From: Marinobacter sp. ANT_B65
GTDB lineage: Bacteria > Pseudomonadota > Gammaproteobacteria > Pseudomonadales > Oleiphilaceae
Length of the DNA: 64,000 bases
Assembly: GCF_002407605.1 (NCBI RefSeq)
Contig: NZ_NXGV01000001.1
Span: 1,898,076 to 1,962,075, forward strand
Direction of reading: 5' to 3'
The notes under the pieces are model-generated. The model saw only the letters and a list, made by a program, of their open reading frames with translations. It was not told the DNA's origin and did no database searches. Positions 32,504-43,574 of this stretch are shown here, one piece after another. The number at the start of each line of letters is the position of its first letter. Positions within the stretch are counted from its first letter, which is position 1. The position numbers and the translations under genes were made by a program.

Positions 32504-34660
32504 ATGGCCAAAAGCTTGTTTATCGCCCCTACATCCATGAATTCAGGGCTTACGTCGGTTTGTCTGGGCCTGTTACGTGCAATGGAACGTGTGGGAATCA
32601 GTGTCGGGTTCTACAAGCCCTTCTGCCACTCGGTTAACCAGGGAGAATCCTTGCATAATGGCGGCAAAGACTCCTCCGTTACCTTTGTGCGCTCACGCAG
32701 CCACCTCCAGCCACCCGATCCGATTCCGCTGAAAAAAGCCCAGCAATGGCTTAACCGCGGGAAAGCTGACCTGCTGATGGAAATGGTAGTTGGCGAGTAC
32801 CAGAAAGTTGCCAGAGACGTCGACGTTGTCGTCATAGAAGGTCTGGTTCCTGACCGTAGTGAGGCATATATAGCACGGCTCAATGTTGAAGTGGCACGAA
32901 ACCTCGGCTCCGATGTTGTTCTGGTCTGCACTCCGGGCACAAGCAGTGCAACCGAGCTTGACGAAGAGCTGGATTTTTCGGCACGGCTGTTTTCCGACGT
33001 ATCCGCCCAGGATGTCATTGCAGTTATTCTTAACAAACTCGGCGAACCCGAACGGTCGACCCGTGCTCTAAACAGCAACACGACACAAGCCGGATACGAA
33101 GCCGCTGACTATCGTAATGATTGCAGGGTTTTCCGTGACGGTCGCTTCCGTTTACTGGGAGAGATTCCCTGGCAGCCGGATTTGCTTGCGCCCAGGGTGT
33201 CCGATATTGCCCGCGAGCTCGATATTCCGGTACTGCACGAAGGTCAGATGTACACCCGCCGGGTTCAGAAGGTCTCAGTATGCGCCCGATCAATCCGTAA
33301 TATGACGGAAACCCTGAGCCCCGGCACGCTGATGGTTACCCCAGGAGACCGGGAAGACATCATTGTAGCCACTGCAGTCGCAGCTCTGAACGGTGTGCCT
33401 CTGGCCGGAATTATGCTGACAGGCGGTCTCATGCCGGATCAGCGTGTTATCGATCTGTGTTCCCGGGCACTGCATACCGGATTACCTGTACTAAGCTCTC
33501 ATACAAATACCTACGAAACTGCGCACATGCTGGCCAACCTCTCTACCGCCATCCCTACCGACGACCCCGACAGGGTTGAAAAGGCAATGGAGACGGTCGC
33601 ACCAAATATCGACACCGACTGGCTTCAGGAGCATCTTCGCGTTGAAGTTCAAAGCCGGTTATCTCCCCCGGCGTTCCGTTACCAGCTCTCTGAACGTGCA
33701 CGTGCTGCCAACAAACGCATCGTGCTTCCTGAGGGCAGCGAACCACGCACTGTTCAGGCGGCTATCATCTGCCACCAGCGTCAACTTGCCCGCTGCGCTC
33801 TGATCGGCGATGAAAACGAAATACGCGATGTTGCGACATCCCAGGGCTTCGAACTTCCCGAGGATATCGAGATCATTAATCCGGCCCGAGTGCGCAGGAA
33901 TTATGTTGCACCTATGGTTGAGCTGCGTAAACACAAAGGACTTACCCCGGATATGGCGGAAGCCATGCTTGAGGACAACGTGGTTATGGGCACCATGATG
34001 GTCGCTCTGGATGAAGCCGATGGTCTGGTTTCCGGCGCTATCCACACAACAGCCAATACCGTGCGCCCTGCTCTGCAACTGATCAAGACACACGATAAGG
34101 CTCAGGTTGTGTCATCCGTTTTCTTCATGCTGCTGCCTCAGCAGGTTCTGGTCTATGGCGATTGCGCGATCAACCCCGACCCTGACGCAGAAGAGCTTGC
34201 GGATATTGCCATACAGAGTGCCGAATCAGCGGAAGCTTTTGGTGTCGAGCCTGTGGTCGCAATGATCAGCTATAGTACCGGGGAGTCTGGCAGCGGGCAT
34301 GATGTGGAGAAAGTACGGGAAGCAACCAGAATAGCCCGCGAACGCCGCCCGGACCTGCTCATTGACGGCCCTCTGCAATACGATGCGGCGGCCATAGAGA
34401 GCGTAGCCAGGAGCAAAGCACCAAAGAGCAAAGTGGCAGGGAAGGCAACTGTGTTCATCTTCCCTGACCTGAATACTGGCAACACCACCTACAAAGCCGT
34501 TCAGCGGAGTGCCAATGTTGTGAGCGTCGGGCCTATGCTTCAGGGCCTGAGGAAGCCGGTAAACGACCTGTCGCGGGGTGCCCTGGTAGAAGATATTGTA
34601 TTTACCATTGCCCTTACAGCCGTACAGGCAAAGCAGGTAGAGGACGCGGGGCTCGCCTGA
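32504..34660 (+). CDS. pta: phosphate acetyltransferase (long form)
   Basis: Converts acetyl-CoA and phosphate to acetyl phosphate. The 718 residues show the three-part long form: an N-terminal P-loop-like domain (IAPTSMNSGLTSVCLGLL), a central DRTGG domain (DREDIIVATAVAALNGVPLAG), and the C-terminal catalytic domain (PEGSEPRTVQAAIICHQRQL, SGAIHTTANTVRPALQLIK, ISYSTGESGSG). The N-terminal parts mediate regulation by metabolites in other long Pta proteins. It works with AckA in overflow or reuse of acetate. Confidence 0.96.
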   Translation: MAKSLFIAPTSMNSGLTSVCLGLLRAMERVGISVGFYKPFCHSVNQGESLHNGGKDSSVTFVRSRSHLQPPDPIPLKKAQQWLNRGKADLLMEMVVGEYQKVARDVDVVVIEGLVPDRSEAYIARLNVEVARNLGSDVVLVCTPGTSSATELDEELDFSARLFSDVSAQDVIAVILNKLGEPERSTRALNSNTTQAGYEAADYRNDCRVFRDGRFRLLGEIPWQPDLLAPRVSDIARELDIPVLHEGQMYTRRVQKVSVCARSIRNMTETLSPGTLMVTPGDREDIIVATAVAALNGVPLAGIMLTGGLMPDQRVIDLCSRALHTGLPVLSSHTNTYETAHMLANLSTAIPTDDPDRVEKAMETVAPNIDTDWLQEHLRVEVQSRLSPPAFRYQLSERARAANKRIVLPEGSEPRTVQAAIICHQRQLARCALIGDENEIRDVATSQGFELPEDIEIINPARVRRNYVAPMVELRKHKGLTPDMAEAMLEDNVVMGTMMVALDEADGLVSGAIHTTANTVRPALQLIKTHDKAQVVSSVFFMLLPQQVLVYGDCAINPDPDAEELADIAIQSAESAEAFGVEPVVAMISYSTGESGSGHDVEKVREATRIARERRPDLLIDGPLQYDAAAIESVARSKAPKSKVAGKATVFIFPDLNTGNTTYKAVQRSANVVSVGPMLQGLRKPVNDLSRGALVEDIVFTIALTAVQAKQVEDAGLA

Positions 34661-34672
34661 GCCCACCCCGCG
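34645..34672. terminator. hairpin at the converging pta/der ends
   Basis: CGCGGGG and CCCCGCG pair as the base of a stem with an inner CTC/GAG pairing. It overlaps the pta stop in a gap of only 27 bases. There is no good T run. Confidence 0.45.
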
Positions 34673-34687
34673 CAATAACCAGACCTG

Positions 34688-36109
34688 TCAGCGTTTCAGA
34701 CTTTTCTGACGGGTCTTTTTCACACGGCGCCCTGCTTTAAGATCATTATCCTGTTTGACCTTCTGACGCGGTGTTTTCCGGTCAACCTTATTGGCAAAAG
34801 GGTTCTCACTGGAGCGGAACTCAAACCGGATCGGTGAACCGGTAACCTTCAGCACTTTACGAAATGTATTTTCCAGGTAGCGTTTATACGAACCCGGCAA
34901 GGCGGCAGTCTGGTTACCATGAACAACAATAACCGGAGGGTTTGAGCCACCCTGGTGGGCATACCGGAGTTTAATCCGTCGCCCGCGAACCAGCGGAGGC
35001 TGATGCTGAGCAATCGCATCTTCAAGGATCGCTGTGAGGCGATTGGTTGGCCATTTGGCCATGGCGGATTCATAACAGGCTTCCACCGACTCATACATAA
35101 CGCCCACACCGGATCCGTGAAGCGCGGATATATAGTGTTTGTCAGCGTAATCGAGGAAGTCCAGCCGGCGTTTTACCTGCTCTTTTACCTTGGCACGGTC
35201 TTCCTGATCCATTCCGTCCCATTTATTGACCGCAACCACCAGAGAGCGGCCGGCATCAAGAACAAAACCAATCAGGTGCAGGTCCTGATCAACCAGCCCC
35301 TCCCGCGCATCGATAACAAGTATGACTACGTGCGCATCATCAATGGCTTTCAGTGTCTTGATAATCGAAAACTTCTCGACGGCCTCATTAACATTCTTCC
35401 GGCGCCGGATACCCGCCGTATCAATCAGGGTGTACTGTTTTTCATGACGCTCATAGGGGATATAAACACTGTCCCGGGTGGTACCAGGCATATCATAAAC
35501 AACCACCCGGTCTTCTCCCAACATGCGGTTAACCAGGGTTGACTTGCCTACATTGGGACGGCCAACAATGCCGATACGGATACCTGGGTACTGGTCTGCA
35601 CGATCATCTTCAACCCGGTCTTCTTCTGAAGGCAGTACCACCTCCAGCATCGAACGTACGCCACGGTTATGGGAGGCCGCGACCATAAAAACAGATTCGA
35701 ATCCAAGGCTGTAGAAGTCAGCAGCGGCGACATCGGGGTCCTGACCATCAGTCTTGTTGACCACCAGGTGGCCCTGCTTGCCTGACCGGCGCAGGTGATC
35801 AGCTATAATTTCATCACCGGCCATAAGTCCCGCACGGCCATCAACCAGAAACAGAACAATATCTGCTTCTTCAATAGCCTGCAGGGATTGCCGGGCCATC
35901 TCAACATCCAGCCCTTCTTCTATGCCGGTGAGGCCGCCAGTATCTATGACGATAAAGCGCTGATCTTCGTATGTGCCCTCACCATATTTACGATCCCGGG
36001 TCAGGCCAGCAAAGTCCGCAACCAGAGCATCGCGGGATCGCGTCATCTGGTTGAATAGTGTCGATTTGCCAACATTAGGCCGACCGACAAGAGCAATTAC
36101 TGGGGTCAT
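34688..36109 (-). CDS. der: ribosome-associated GTPase Der (EngA)
   Basis: Double GTPase needed for 50S ribosome maturation; 473 residues. Two G domains in tandem: [14 protein letters not shown] with NKTDGQD, and [14 protein letters not shown] with NKWDGMD. A C-terminal KH-like domain ([15 protein letters not shown]) and a Lys/Arg-rich tail follow. It ends the leftward cluster that starts at iscR. Confidence 0.97.
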   Translation of the reverse strand: MTPVIALVGRPNVGKSTLFNQMTRSRDALVADFAGLTRDRKYGEGTYEDQRFIVIDTGGLTGIEEGLDVEMARQSLQAIEEADIVLFLVDGRAGLMAGDEIIADHLRRSGKQGHLVVNKTDGQDPDVAAADFYSLGFESVFMVAASHNRGVRSMLEVVLPSEEDRVEDDRADQYPGIRIGIVGRPNVGKSTLVNRMLGEDRVVVYDMPGTTRDSVYIPYERHEKQYTLIDTAGIRRRKNVNEAVEKFSIIKTLKAIDDAHVVILVIDAREGLVDQDLHLIGFVLDAGRSLVVAVNKWDGMDQEDRAKVKEQVKRRLDFLDYADKHYISALHGSGVGVMYESVEACYESAMAKWPTNRLTAILEDAIAQHQPPLVRGRRIKLRYAHQGGSNPPVIVVHGNQTAALPGSYKRYLENTFRKVLKVTGSPIRFEFRSSENPFANKVDRKTPRQKVKQDNDLKAGRRVKKTRQKSLKR

Positions 36110-36170
36110 AATAAGTCGCTATAAAGTCGTTTTAGGCTCGGCCTGAAGCAGAGCGTTGAAGGAGTACGGA

Positions 36171-37343
36171 TCAGTTCCGCTCCCTCAGTTTGAATACAGA
36201 CAGCTTACCGCTGTTCCCGAAAACCATCAGGTTCCCGTCCGCCATCCGCTGTAACGGCACCCGGAGACCATCGCTGTCGTATCGTTCCTGGCCAACGAGA
36301 CTTCCGTCAACATCGGAAAGCACATGCAGATAACCTTCATAATCGCCAATGACCAGATAATCTTCATAAATGGCTGGCTGGGTCAGCTGGCGCCACGATA
36401 ATGCATCCTGATTCCAGATTTCCCGGCGATCAGAACCACGATATGCAACGACTTCGCCATTTGCAGAAGACAGGTAAATATTACCGTCCCCAATCATCGG
36501 AGCATTCAGGCTGGATGCCTTTCGGCTCCAGATTTCCTGGCCGGTACGGATATCAACCAACGCAAGTTTACCCTGATACCCCACAACCATGATTGCAGAA
36601 TCAAGAACCAACGGCTGACCAGAGATGTCCACCAAGCGTTCAAGTTCTGTACGCCCCTGCGGCTGTCCTACTTCGTATTGCCATACAGGCTGTCCGGCAT
36701 CCGCTGACAATGCAATGAGTTTGCCGTTGGAAAACGAGGCAATCACAACGTCGCCACCAACCAGAGGCGCGGCCGCAGCCCGCAGCGAGAGCGCGGGTAC
36801 CACACCATCATACTGCCAGCGTTTTTCACCTGTGGCTGTATCAAACGCAAGAACCCGGCCATCAGTAGTCTGAGCCACCACTATGGTGCCATTTGACTGC
36901 GGAGCTGCAAGCGCTTCCGTAGGCAATGCACTACGCCAGAGTTCACGGCCATCTTCGCGGGATAGCGCAATCAGGTCTGCCTCCCGGGAAACCAGATAAA
37001 GCTGTTTCAGGTCACCGCCAACACCGGCAAAAATCCGGTCCTCCAGTTCCCGCTGCCATTGTTGCTTACCGGTCCCGGCATCCAGGGCTAACAGTTTGCC
37101 ATCAGCAGAAGCTGCATAAACTATGTCACCGGCATTCAGAGGTGAAAGGTAAAGAAACTCTTCATCATGCCCGTCACCTACCGACCTGCTCCAGACCGTT
37201 TTAAACTCAATGGTGCTATCCACATCGGGAACAGGAACCGGCTGTTCAAAGGTATCAGTGGTGCTGCACCCGGTAATGCCCAGGGCCGCCGCCAACACTG
37301 AAAAAACGCCGGCGCGGACGAGCCTGTTACCAGTCAACCACAT
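36171..37343 (-). CDS. bamB: outer membrane assembly lipoprotein BamB
   Basis: Lipoprotein of the BAM complex, which folds beta-barrel proteins into the outer membrane. The signal peptide ends in the lipobox LGITGC (C26), followed by a beta-propeller of repeated PQQ-like units (LLALDAGTGKQQWQRELEDR, VLAFDTATGEKRWQYDG, LVDIRTGQEIWSRKAS). The 390 residues fit the family. The ATG shares a base with the upstream TPR-protein stop (TGATG), suggesting coupled translation. Confidence 0.95.
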   Translation of the reverse strand: MWLTGNRLVRAGVFSVLAAALGITGCSTTDTFEQPVPVPDVDSTIEFKTVWSRSVGDGHDEEFLYLSPLNAGDIVYAASADGKLLALDAGTGKQQWQRELEDRIFAGVGGDLKQLYLVSREADLIALSREDGRELWRSALPTEALAAPQSNGTIVVAQTTDGRVLAFDTATGEKRWQYDGVVPALSLRAAAAPLVGGDVVIASFSNGKLIALSADAGQPVWQYEVGQPQGRTELERLVDISGQPLVLDSAIMVVGYQGKLALVDIRTGQEIWSRKASSLNAPMIGDGNIYLSSANGEVVAYRGSDRREIWNQDALSWRQLTQPAIYEDYLVIGDYEGYLHVLSDVDGSLVGQERYDSDGLRVPLQRMADGNLMVFGNSGKLSVFKLRERN

Positions 37344-38008
37344 CAGGCGTCCTCCCCGACACCAAGATCAGAAAGCTTGAGTTCAAGAATACCACTCCCG
37401 CCTTGCTGGCTTTGTTCCCGTGCTGCCAGATAGGCATCACGGGCGCCCTCTTCGTTCCCCTTGGCCAGCAGAATGTCGCCACGTAGCTCAGAGAAAATCG
37501 CCGCAAATGCACCTGTAGTCTCAACACTTCCGGCTCCATCTATGGTCGCCAGTGCATCGTCATAATTCTCGGCAGCAAACTGGGCACGGGCTAGCCGGTT
37601 ACGAACTACCAATGCAAGAGCCTCATGCTCGCCTGTTTTCTCAAGGGCCCACTGGAGCGAATCAATCGCAGCCTCAGCATCGTCTTCCTCAACCAACTGC
37701 TGTCGGGCAAGAATCAGGTTGCCGTATACGGCATAGGCACTATCGGTAAAATCCTCACGCAGAGTTGTCGCGATAAAGGCTACGGTATTGCCCGAAGTTT
37801 CATCTGCTTCATTGGCAAAGGCATTCAACAGGGTTGCGAACTGATTAGCCGCTTCTGCCCGTTGCTGTTCCTGATGGTTCTGCCATGCCTGCCAACCGAA
37901 TACAATCGCCAGGGCGGCACCGACGCCAATGAGCAGTGAACTGCCATTACGCTTCCACCAGTCCTTGATCGCTTCTACCTGTTCTTCTTCGGTGCGCAAT
38001 TCCGCCAT
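37343..38008 (-). CDS. yfgM: membrane-anchored TPR protein YfgM
   Basis: Protein of 221 residues with a cytoplasmic N-terminus, one membrane helix (about 23-42, SLLIGVGAALAIVFGWQAW) and a periplasmic part of helical TPR-like repeats. YfgM in E. coli binds the Sec translocon and the chaperone PpiD. Its usual neighbours hisS and bamB flank it here too. One base overlaps the bamB start. Confidence 0.92.
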   Translation of the reverse strand: MAELRTEEEQVEAIKDWWKRNGSSLLIGVGAALAIVFGWQAWQNHQEQQRAEAANQFATLLNAFANEADETSGNTVAFIATTLREDFTDSAYAVYGNLILARQQLVEEDDAEAAIDSLQWALEKTGEHEALALVVRNRLARAQFAAENYDDALATIDGAGSVETTGAFAAIFSELRGDILLAKGNEEGARDAYLAAREQSQQGGSGILELKLSDLGVGEDA

Positions 38009-38050
38009 GTTGACTCCTGTAATGTGTTTTAACTTTTATGTTCGTTCGAA

Positions 38051-39331
38051 TCAGTTCGTCAGGGCTTTCGCAAGCACCGTTGCCAAATCATTCTGCGCCA
38101 CACTTCTCTGCTCTTCATCCGAGCGCAACGGTTTGAGACCCACAGTCCCATTCGCCAGCTCGTTCTCCCCCAAAATGACAGCATAGCGGGCGCCACTTCT
38201 GTCCGCTTTTTTCATCTGACTCTTGAAGCTGCCACCACCGCAATGGCTGACAACGACCCGATCTTCAAGTTCATTACGCAAGGTCTCGGCAAGTGCCATG
38301 GCCGGAGCAACTGCCGCTTCACCCATTGCAGTCACATAAACATCCGCATTGCTGTTGGCTTCTTCCGGAACCAGCCCCAGGGTATCAAGCAGCAGAATAA
38401 GGCGCTCAAGCCCCATAGCGAAACCAACAGCACAAGTGGGCTTGCCGCCAAGCTGCTCTACCAGACCGTCATAGCGCCCGCCTGCGCAGATAGTGCCCTG
38501 GGCACCAAGGCTATCAGTAACCCACTCAAAAACAGTTTTTCCGTAGTAGTCGAGCCCGCGAACCAAAGCCGGGTTAACGGTATAAGCAATACCAGCCACA
38601 TCCAGCAGTTTCCTGAGCTGGTCAAAATGCTCACGTGATTCAGCATCAAGATACTCTTCCAGGCGCGGCGCTTCTGTAAGCAGTTTACGTGTGCCCGGAT
38701 CCTTGGTGTCCAGAATACGTAGTGGATTGGAATCAAGACGCCGCAGGCTGTCTGCGTCCAACTGATCCTTGTACTGTTCCAGGTACTGCACCAGGGCACC
38801 CCGAAATTCCTTGCGCGCCGCCGCCGAGCCGATAGAGTTGATTTCCAGCCGTGCATGGGTACCCAGGCCCAACTCCTGCCAGAGCCTGGCAGTGAGAATC
38901 AGCAGCTCAGCATCGATATCCGGGCCCTGCATGCCAAAACATTCAACACCGATCTGATGAAACTGACGGTAACGGCCCTTTTGTGGCCGCTCATGCCGGA
39001 ACATAGGCCCCGTGTACCACAATCTGCGGGTCTGATTGAACAGCAGACCGTGCTCTTCTGCAGCACGCACGCACCCGGCGGTGCCTTCAGGCCGGAGAGT
39101 CAGGCTGTCACCATTGCGATCTTCAAAGGTGTACATTTCCTTTTCAACGATATCCGTAACCTCACCGATGGAGCGCCTGAACAGATCAGTCTGCTCCACC
39201 ACGGGCATCCGGATTTCCTGATAACCATATTGCCGCAAAACCTTGCGCACAGTCGACTCAACAAACTGCCACAGCGGTGTCTGTTCTGGCAGGATATCGT
39301 TCATCCCGCGTATTGCCTGAATCTTAGCCAA
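38051..39331 (-). CDS. hisS: histidyl-tRNA synthetase
   Basis: Class II synthetase that charges tRNA-His, 426 residues. Motif 1 region [13 protein letters not shown], motif 2 [13 protein letters not shown] with the arginine, the histidine-A signature [15 protein letters not shown], and [13 protein letters not shown], then motif 3 in [10 protein letters not shown]. The C-terminal anticodon-binding domain ends the protein. It follows ispG by 50 bases. Confidence 0.98.
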   Translation of the reverse strand: MAKIQAIRGMNDILPEQTPLWQFVESTVRKVLRQYGYQEIRMPVVEQTDLFRRSIGEVTDIVEKEMYTFEDRNGDSLTLRPEGTAGCVRAAEEHGLLFNQTRRLWYTGPMFRHERPQKGRYRQFHQIGVECFGMQGPDIDAELLILTARLWQELGLGTHARLEINSIGSAAARKEFRGALVQYLEQYKDQLDADSLRRLDSNPLRILDTKDPGTRKLLTEAPRLEEYLDAESREHFDQLRKLLDVAGIAYTVNPALVRGLDYYGKTVFEWVTDSLGAQGTICAGGRYDGLVEQLGGKPTCAVGFAMGLERLILLLDTLGLVPEEANSNADVYVTAMGEAAVAPAMALAETLRNELEDRVVVSHCGGGSFKSQMKKADRSGARYAVILGENELANGTVGLKPLRSDEEQRSVAQNDLATVLAKALTN

Positions 39332-39381
39332 TGTAAACCCTTAGTACTTTCTGGAGAATAATGCCTGAACGAATCAAACGA

Positions 39382-40500
39382 TCACTTGTCTGAGCGCACG
39401 ATGATGGCGTCTTCCTGCGCTTTACGACGATCGATCTCTTCCCGGATGAGCCGTTCGAGATCATCGGTAAGATTGGCATTATCAAGTTTCTGGTTTGGCT
39501 TTCCAGCCCTATAAAACAGGTTCTTCGGGCTACCACCAGTCAGACCGATATCTGCTATTTTAGCTTCACCCGGGCCGTTCACGATGCAGCCAATGATGGC
39601 AACGTCCAGCGCATCATTTACATCCTCAAGTCGCACTTCCAGATCATTCATGGTCTGAATAACATCAAAGTTCTGGCGCGAGCAACTTGGGCAGGCAATG
39701 AAATTGATACCTCGGCTGCGTAACCTCAGGCTTTTCAGAATATCAAAACCTACCTTGATTTCCTGAACCGGATCCGCAGCCAGAGAAACCCGGATAGTAT
39801 CGCCAATGCCATCCATCAGCAGCATGCCAAGGCCTATGGATGATTTCACAGTGCCCGACCGGAGCCCGCCTGCTTCAGTGATACCTAGATGCAGTGGCTG
39901 CTCAATCTGGGCCGCAATTTTGCGATAGGCGTCTACCGTCATGAAAACTTCTGACGCTTTCAGGCTGACTTTAAAATTCTGAAAATCGTGCCGGTCCAGA
40001 ATATCAATATGGCGCATAGCCGATTCAACCAGCGCATCAGCAGTCGGTTCGCCGTATTTGCGCTGAAGTTCTTTTTCCAGAGAGCCTGCATTCACACCAA
40101 TACGGATTGGTATGTTGCGATCGCGTGCAGCACTGATCACAGCGCTTACCCGGTCTTCCCGGCCAATATTGCCAGGATTAATCCGCAGGCAATCTACGCC
40201 CAACTCGGCAACCCGAAGGGCGATTTTATGATCAAAGTGAATATCCGCAACAAGAGGCACTGAAACCCGTTCGCGAATTTTCCCGAAGGCGTCGGCCGCT
40301 TCCATTGACGGCACAGATACCCTCACAATATCGGCGCCTGCATCCTGTAACGCTGCAACCTGACCGACTGTCGCATCAACATCACACGTATTGGTGTTGG
40401 TCATACTTTGCACGGCAATAGGCGCATCACCGCCAACGGGTACATTCCCCACCATGATCTGGCGGGATTTGCGTCTTTTGATCGGGGATTCGTGTTTCAT
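39382..40500 (-). CDS. ispG: 4-hydroxy-3-methylbut-2-en-1-yl diphosphate synthase (flavodoxin)
   Basis: Iron-sulfur enzyme of the MEP isoprenoid pathway, 372 residues. The N-terminal TIM-barrel domain contains [12 protein letters not shown] and RINPGNIG. The [4Fe-4S] ligands are in [11 protein letters not shown] and [10 protein letters not shown]. Its cluster dependence makes it a client of the iron-sulfur system, whose local genes are reduced here. Confidence 0.97.
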   Translation of the reverse strand: MKHESPIKRRKSRQIMVGNVPVGGDAPIAVQSMTNTNTCDVDATVGQVAALQDAGADIVRVSVPSMEAADAFGKIRERVSVPLVADIHFDHKIALRVAELGVDCLRINPGNIGREDRVSAVISAARDRNIPIRIGVNAGSLEKELQRKYGEPTADALVESAMRHIDILDRHDFQNFKVSLKASEVFMTVDAYRKIAAQIEQPLHLGITEAGGLRSGTVKSSIGLGMLLMDGIGDTIRVSLAADPVQEIKVGFDILKSLRLRSRGINFIACPSCSRQNFDVIQTMNDLEVRLEDVNDALDVAIIGCIVNGPGEAKIADIGLTGGSPKNLFYRAGKPNQKLDNANLTDDLERLIREEIDRRKAQEDAIIVRSDK

Positions 40501-40534
40501 TTGCTAGAGACCAAAATAGATAAATGCACAGTTT

Positions 40535-41563
40535 TCAGATTGTCAGAGTAAACTCAGACCGATTGTTCACAACCGGAAAATCGCTAATGTCCACAACTTT
40601 GCCCTGAAAGCGAATCGCTTTGACGGTATCAACAGCACCAATAACAACTTTCAGCGGCACCTCTCCGGATACCTCAAGTTTATCACCCGCTCTTTTCAGG
40701 GAGCTTGCAAGCCTTGCACCGGTGGCGTCCCTCACCTGTACCCAGCAATCGCCGGTAAAATCGATTTCCAGCCTGCCGGCTATGATACCTGACTCGTCAC
40801 TGACCAGGGGCTGAGCCAGCGCGGGCTCAGTAGATTGAGCGACAACCGGAATCTGATCGCTTTCAATGGGGTTCTGCGGGGCAGCGGCTGCCTCCTCAAC
40901 TTCAGCTGCAGCGGACTGCTCCATCGAAGTATCTACCGCATCCGGATTTTCCGGGGATGCCGGATCGGCAGCTCCGGCCAGGTCGTTGTCCGGGGAAGCT
41001 ATTGTAGTTCCAGTGCCGGATTCACGACCTTCACTATTGGTACTTTGCAGAGAGTCAGAAGCAACTGCGGGCTCGTCTTTCACCAAAGACTCGTCCGGCC
41101 CAGACAGTGTGGAAACCGGTGCACCGGCTTCTCCGGGGCTGAACCTGGGAATAACGAACATGACAACCAGAGCGCCCACCAGCACAAGGGTTGTGACCAG
41201 CAGAAGCAGCTTGCCAATCCTGCGTTTTCTGCGTCTCCGCCGTTCAATATTAACCAGCGGACTCGCTTCCAGTTCGCGCACTTTCTGTTGCCGCAGAGGC
41301 TCAAGCTCACGATTCAGATCAGCAATAACTGCATCAGCGTCAAGGCTAACCTGTCTGGCATAGGCCCTTACATAGCCTTTAAGAAAGAGCTCGCTGTCTA
41401 TCTTCCCGTAATCACCGCTTTCAATTGCCTGAATAATACAACTTCTCAAATGCTGCGCATCAGCAATCTGGGCGACGCTCAATCCATGCCTTTCTCTTGC
41501 CGTCTTTAGCTGCTGGCCAACGGTTTCAGTCGACACAGACTGTTGGAGATCATCACTTGTCAT
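40535..41563 (-). CDS. rodZ: RodZ-like cell-shape protein
   Basis: Bitopic membrane protein of 342 residues linked to MreB in cell-shape control. An N-terminal helix-turn-helix domain of Xre type (15-85, TVGQQLKTARERHGLSVAQI), a basic patch, one membrane helix (about 118-142), a long Ser/Ala/Glu-rich periplasmic linker and a C-terminal DUF4115 beta-domain (DFTGDCWVQVRDATG) are seen. The start overlaps the pilW end by 11 bases. Confidence 0.9.
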   Translation of the reverse strand: MTSDDLQQSVSTETVGQQLKTARERHGLSVAQIADAQHLRSCIIQAIESGDYGKIDSELFLKGYVRAYARQVSLDADAVIADLNRELEPLRQQKVRELEASPLVNIERRRRRKRRIGKLLLLVTTLVLVGALVVMFVIPRFSPGEAGAPVSTLSGPDESLVKDEPAVASDSLQSTNSEGRESGTGTTIASPDNDLAGAADPASPENPDAVDTSMEQSAAAEVEEAAAAPQNPIESDQIPVVAQSTEPALAQPLVSDESGIIAGRLEIDFTGDCWVQVRDATGARLASSLKRAGDKLEVSGEVPLKVVIGAVDTVKAIRFQGKVVDISDFPVVNNRSEFTLTI

Positions 41564-42353
41564 TTGAAATCAGCGCCTTGTATTGTTGGTACTCTACTGA
41601 CTCCGGGTATTGGTTCTTCAACTGCAACACCATACTCGACTCCCGATTTACGTCTCCGAGAAAGCGCGAGATGCGGATACCCGTAAACAGACTCTCAGGG
41701 GAATGCTGCAGCCCCTCAGTTCTTTCCAGTCGCAGCAGCAGGCGATCGTAATAACGCGCAGCACCCGCGATATCGCCGGTTTCTACCATCACGCGGGAAA
41801 GTGAAAGCAGCGATCGGGCATCACCACGACTTAACTCAACAGCACGACGATAGGAACCAACAGCTTCGTCCTGCTGGCCGAGCCTCTCCTGAGTCATACC
41901 AAGATTATAGAAAACAGAGCTGCGGTCTTTGTAATCTGTATCCCTGGAAGCTGCCTGAAACTGGTCGCGAGCTTCTTCGAACCGCCCTTTGGAATAGAGA
42001 AATGCACCGTAATACACTCTGGCACGAGTGTATCCGCCATCTTCGGAAATGGCTCTTCTGAAAGACTGCTCTGCGAGTTCCGGATCACCGTCAGAATGGT
42101 AGACAAGCCCTTGGGCGGCAAGAGCGGAAGGACTGTTTGGCTCAAGTTCCAGTGCGCGATCCAGGTGCTGCCTGGCCCGCTCGATATTACCCTGGCCAAT
42201 GTAGGCGGTAGATAGCTGAACATAGTTTTCAACAGCTTTCTGACGATCCGCCTCCCGGGTGAAACGGCTGTCTGTTGTGGTGACGCACCCGGTGATAAAA
42301 AGAGCGACCAGCAAGGGCACTACAGCAGTAAAACATCCACTCACCGATTTCAT
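41553..42353 (-). CDS. pilW: type IV pilus biogenesis/stability lipoprotein PilW (PilF)
   Basis: Outer-membrane lipoprotein needed for PilQ secretin assembly. Signal peptide with lipobox FITGC, and six tandem TPR-type repeats in the rest (QLSTAYIGQGNIERARQHLD, YFNLGMTQ-like repeats). I use the ATG at 42353; a GTG six bases upstream is also possible. The 266-residue length is close to PilF of Pseudomonas. Its place between rlmN and rodZ is conserved in pseudomonads. Confidence 0.9.
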   Translation of the reverse strand: MKSVSGCFTAVVPLLVALFITGCVTTTDSRFTREADRQKAVENYVQLSTAYIGQGNIERARQHLDRALELEPNSPSALAAQGLVYHSDGDPELAEQSFRRAISEDGGYTRARVYYGAFLYSKGRFEEARDQFQAASRDTDYKDRSSVFYNLGMTQERLGQQDEAVGSYRRAVELSRGDARSLLSLSRVMVETGDIAGAARYYDRLLLRLERTEGLQHSPESLFTGIRISRFLGDVNRESSMVLQLKNQYPESVEYQQYKALISNDK

Positions 42354-42399
42354 AGCCACAGAATGCGTTCCTCGCAGATTAAACGTTGTAGGTGTCCGC

Positions 42400-43512
42400 T
42401 CAGGGATTCACCTGCTGAACATTAATATATCGCTGACTCCTGCGAGTACGATCTTCAACCTTGCCGACCAACTGGCCACAGGCAGCGTCAATATCATCGC
42501 CCCGGGTCGTTCTGATAGTTGCGATATAACCGGCCTCATTCAGCACAGCCTGAAAACGTCGGGTAGCATTCATGCTTGGCCGGCGGAAATCACTTTCAGG
42601 GAAAGGATTAAAAGGAATAAGATTGATTTTACAGGGAAGATCCCGCAGCAGTTCCGCAAGTTCTCTGGCGTGCTCAGGCTTGTCATTCATCCCTTCGATG
42701 ACCGTGTATTCAATGGTCGCCTTTCGCTTTTCCGGCAAGCGGCTGAAATACCGGCGCGTTGCCGCCAGAAGTTCCGCTATCGGGTACTTCTTGTTGAGCG
42801 GAACCAGCTTGTTCCTTAACTCATCATTGGGGGCATGCAGCGAAATGGCCAGTGAAACATCCGTAACTTCTGCCAGCCGGTCGATCCCCGGCACAACCCC
42901 GGATGTACTCAGGGTAACCCTGCGTTTGGAGATGCCGTAAGCGAGGTCTTCCATCATCAGATTCATGGCATCTACCACATTGTCGAAGTTCAGCAGAGGT
43001 TCACCCATGCCCATCATGACAACGTTGGTAATTGGCCTGTCCGGCCCCGGCTCAAAAGGCATGAATGCCTTACGCGCCACCCATACCTGGCCAATAATCT
43101 CGGCAGCCGTGAGGTTTCGGTTAAAACCCCGTTTCCCGGTAGAACAAAAGGTGCAGTCAAGGCTGCAGCCAATTTGCGAGGATACGCACAAGGTTCCGCG
43201 CTCGCCGTCCGGGATCAGCACAGTTTCGACACTGTTGCCATTATCCATGCGCATGACCCACTTGCGAGTGCCGTCTTTTGACGTTTCGTCATAGACAACT
43301 TCCGGGCCGCGAATTTCAGCTACTTCCTTGAGCCTATCCCGCAGGGATTTGCTCACATTGGTCATTTGATCAAAGTCATCCACGCCACGCTGGTGCATCC
43401 ACTGCAGTATCTGAGTAGCACGAAAACGCTTTTCCCCCAGAGAATCAAAGAAAGCCTCAAGCTTGTCTTTCGGCATCCCCAGCAGGTTGGTTTTCTCAGC
43501 GGCCGCTGTCAT
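42400..43512 (-). CDS. rlmN: 23S rRNA / tRNA adenine-C2 methyltransferase RlmN
   Basis: Radical SAM enzyme that methylates A2503 of 23S rRNA and A37 of some tRNAs. The 370-residue protein has the cluster motif CSLDCTFC (C116, C120, C123), the SAM-binding GMGEPLLN, and the C-terminal cysteine of [11 protein letters not shown] that forms the methyl intermediate. Neighbours pilW and ndk are conserved. Confidence 0.97.
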   Translation of the reverse strand: MTAAAEKTNLLGMPKDKLEAFFDSLGEKRFRATQILQWMHQRGVDDFDQMTNVSKSLRDRLKEVAEIRGPEVVYDETSKDGTRKWVMRMDNGNSVETVLIPDGERGTLCVSSQIGCSLDCTFCSTGKRGFNRNLTAAEIIGQVWVARKAFMPFEPGPDRPITNVVMMGMGEPLLNFDNVVDAMNLMMEDLAYGISKRRVTLSTSGVVPGIDRLAEVTDVSLAISLHAPNDELRNKLVPLNKKYPIAELLAATRRYFSRLPEKRKATIEYTVIEGMNDKPEHARELAELLRDLPCKINLIPFNPFPESDFRRPSMNATRRFQAVLNEAGYIATIRTTRGDDIDAACGQLVGKVEDRTRRSQRYINVQQVNP

Positions 43513-43574
43513 TTTATAACCTCAATCAGATAACCAATGCGGAGACTGCCGGCGGCAGTCCCCGACCAACAGAA

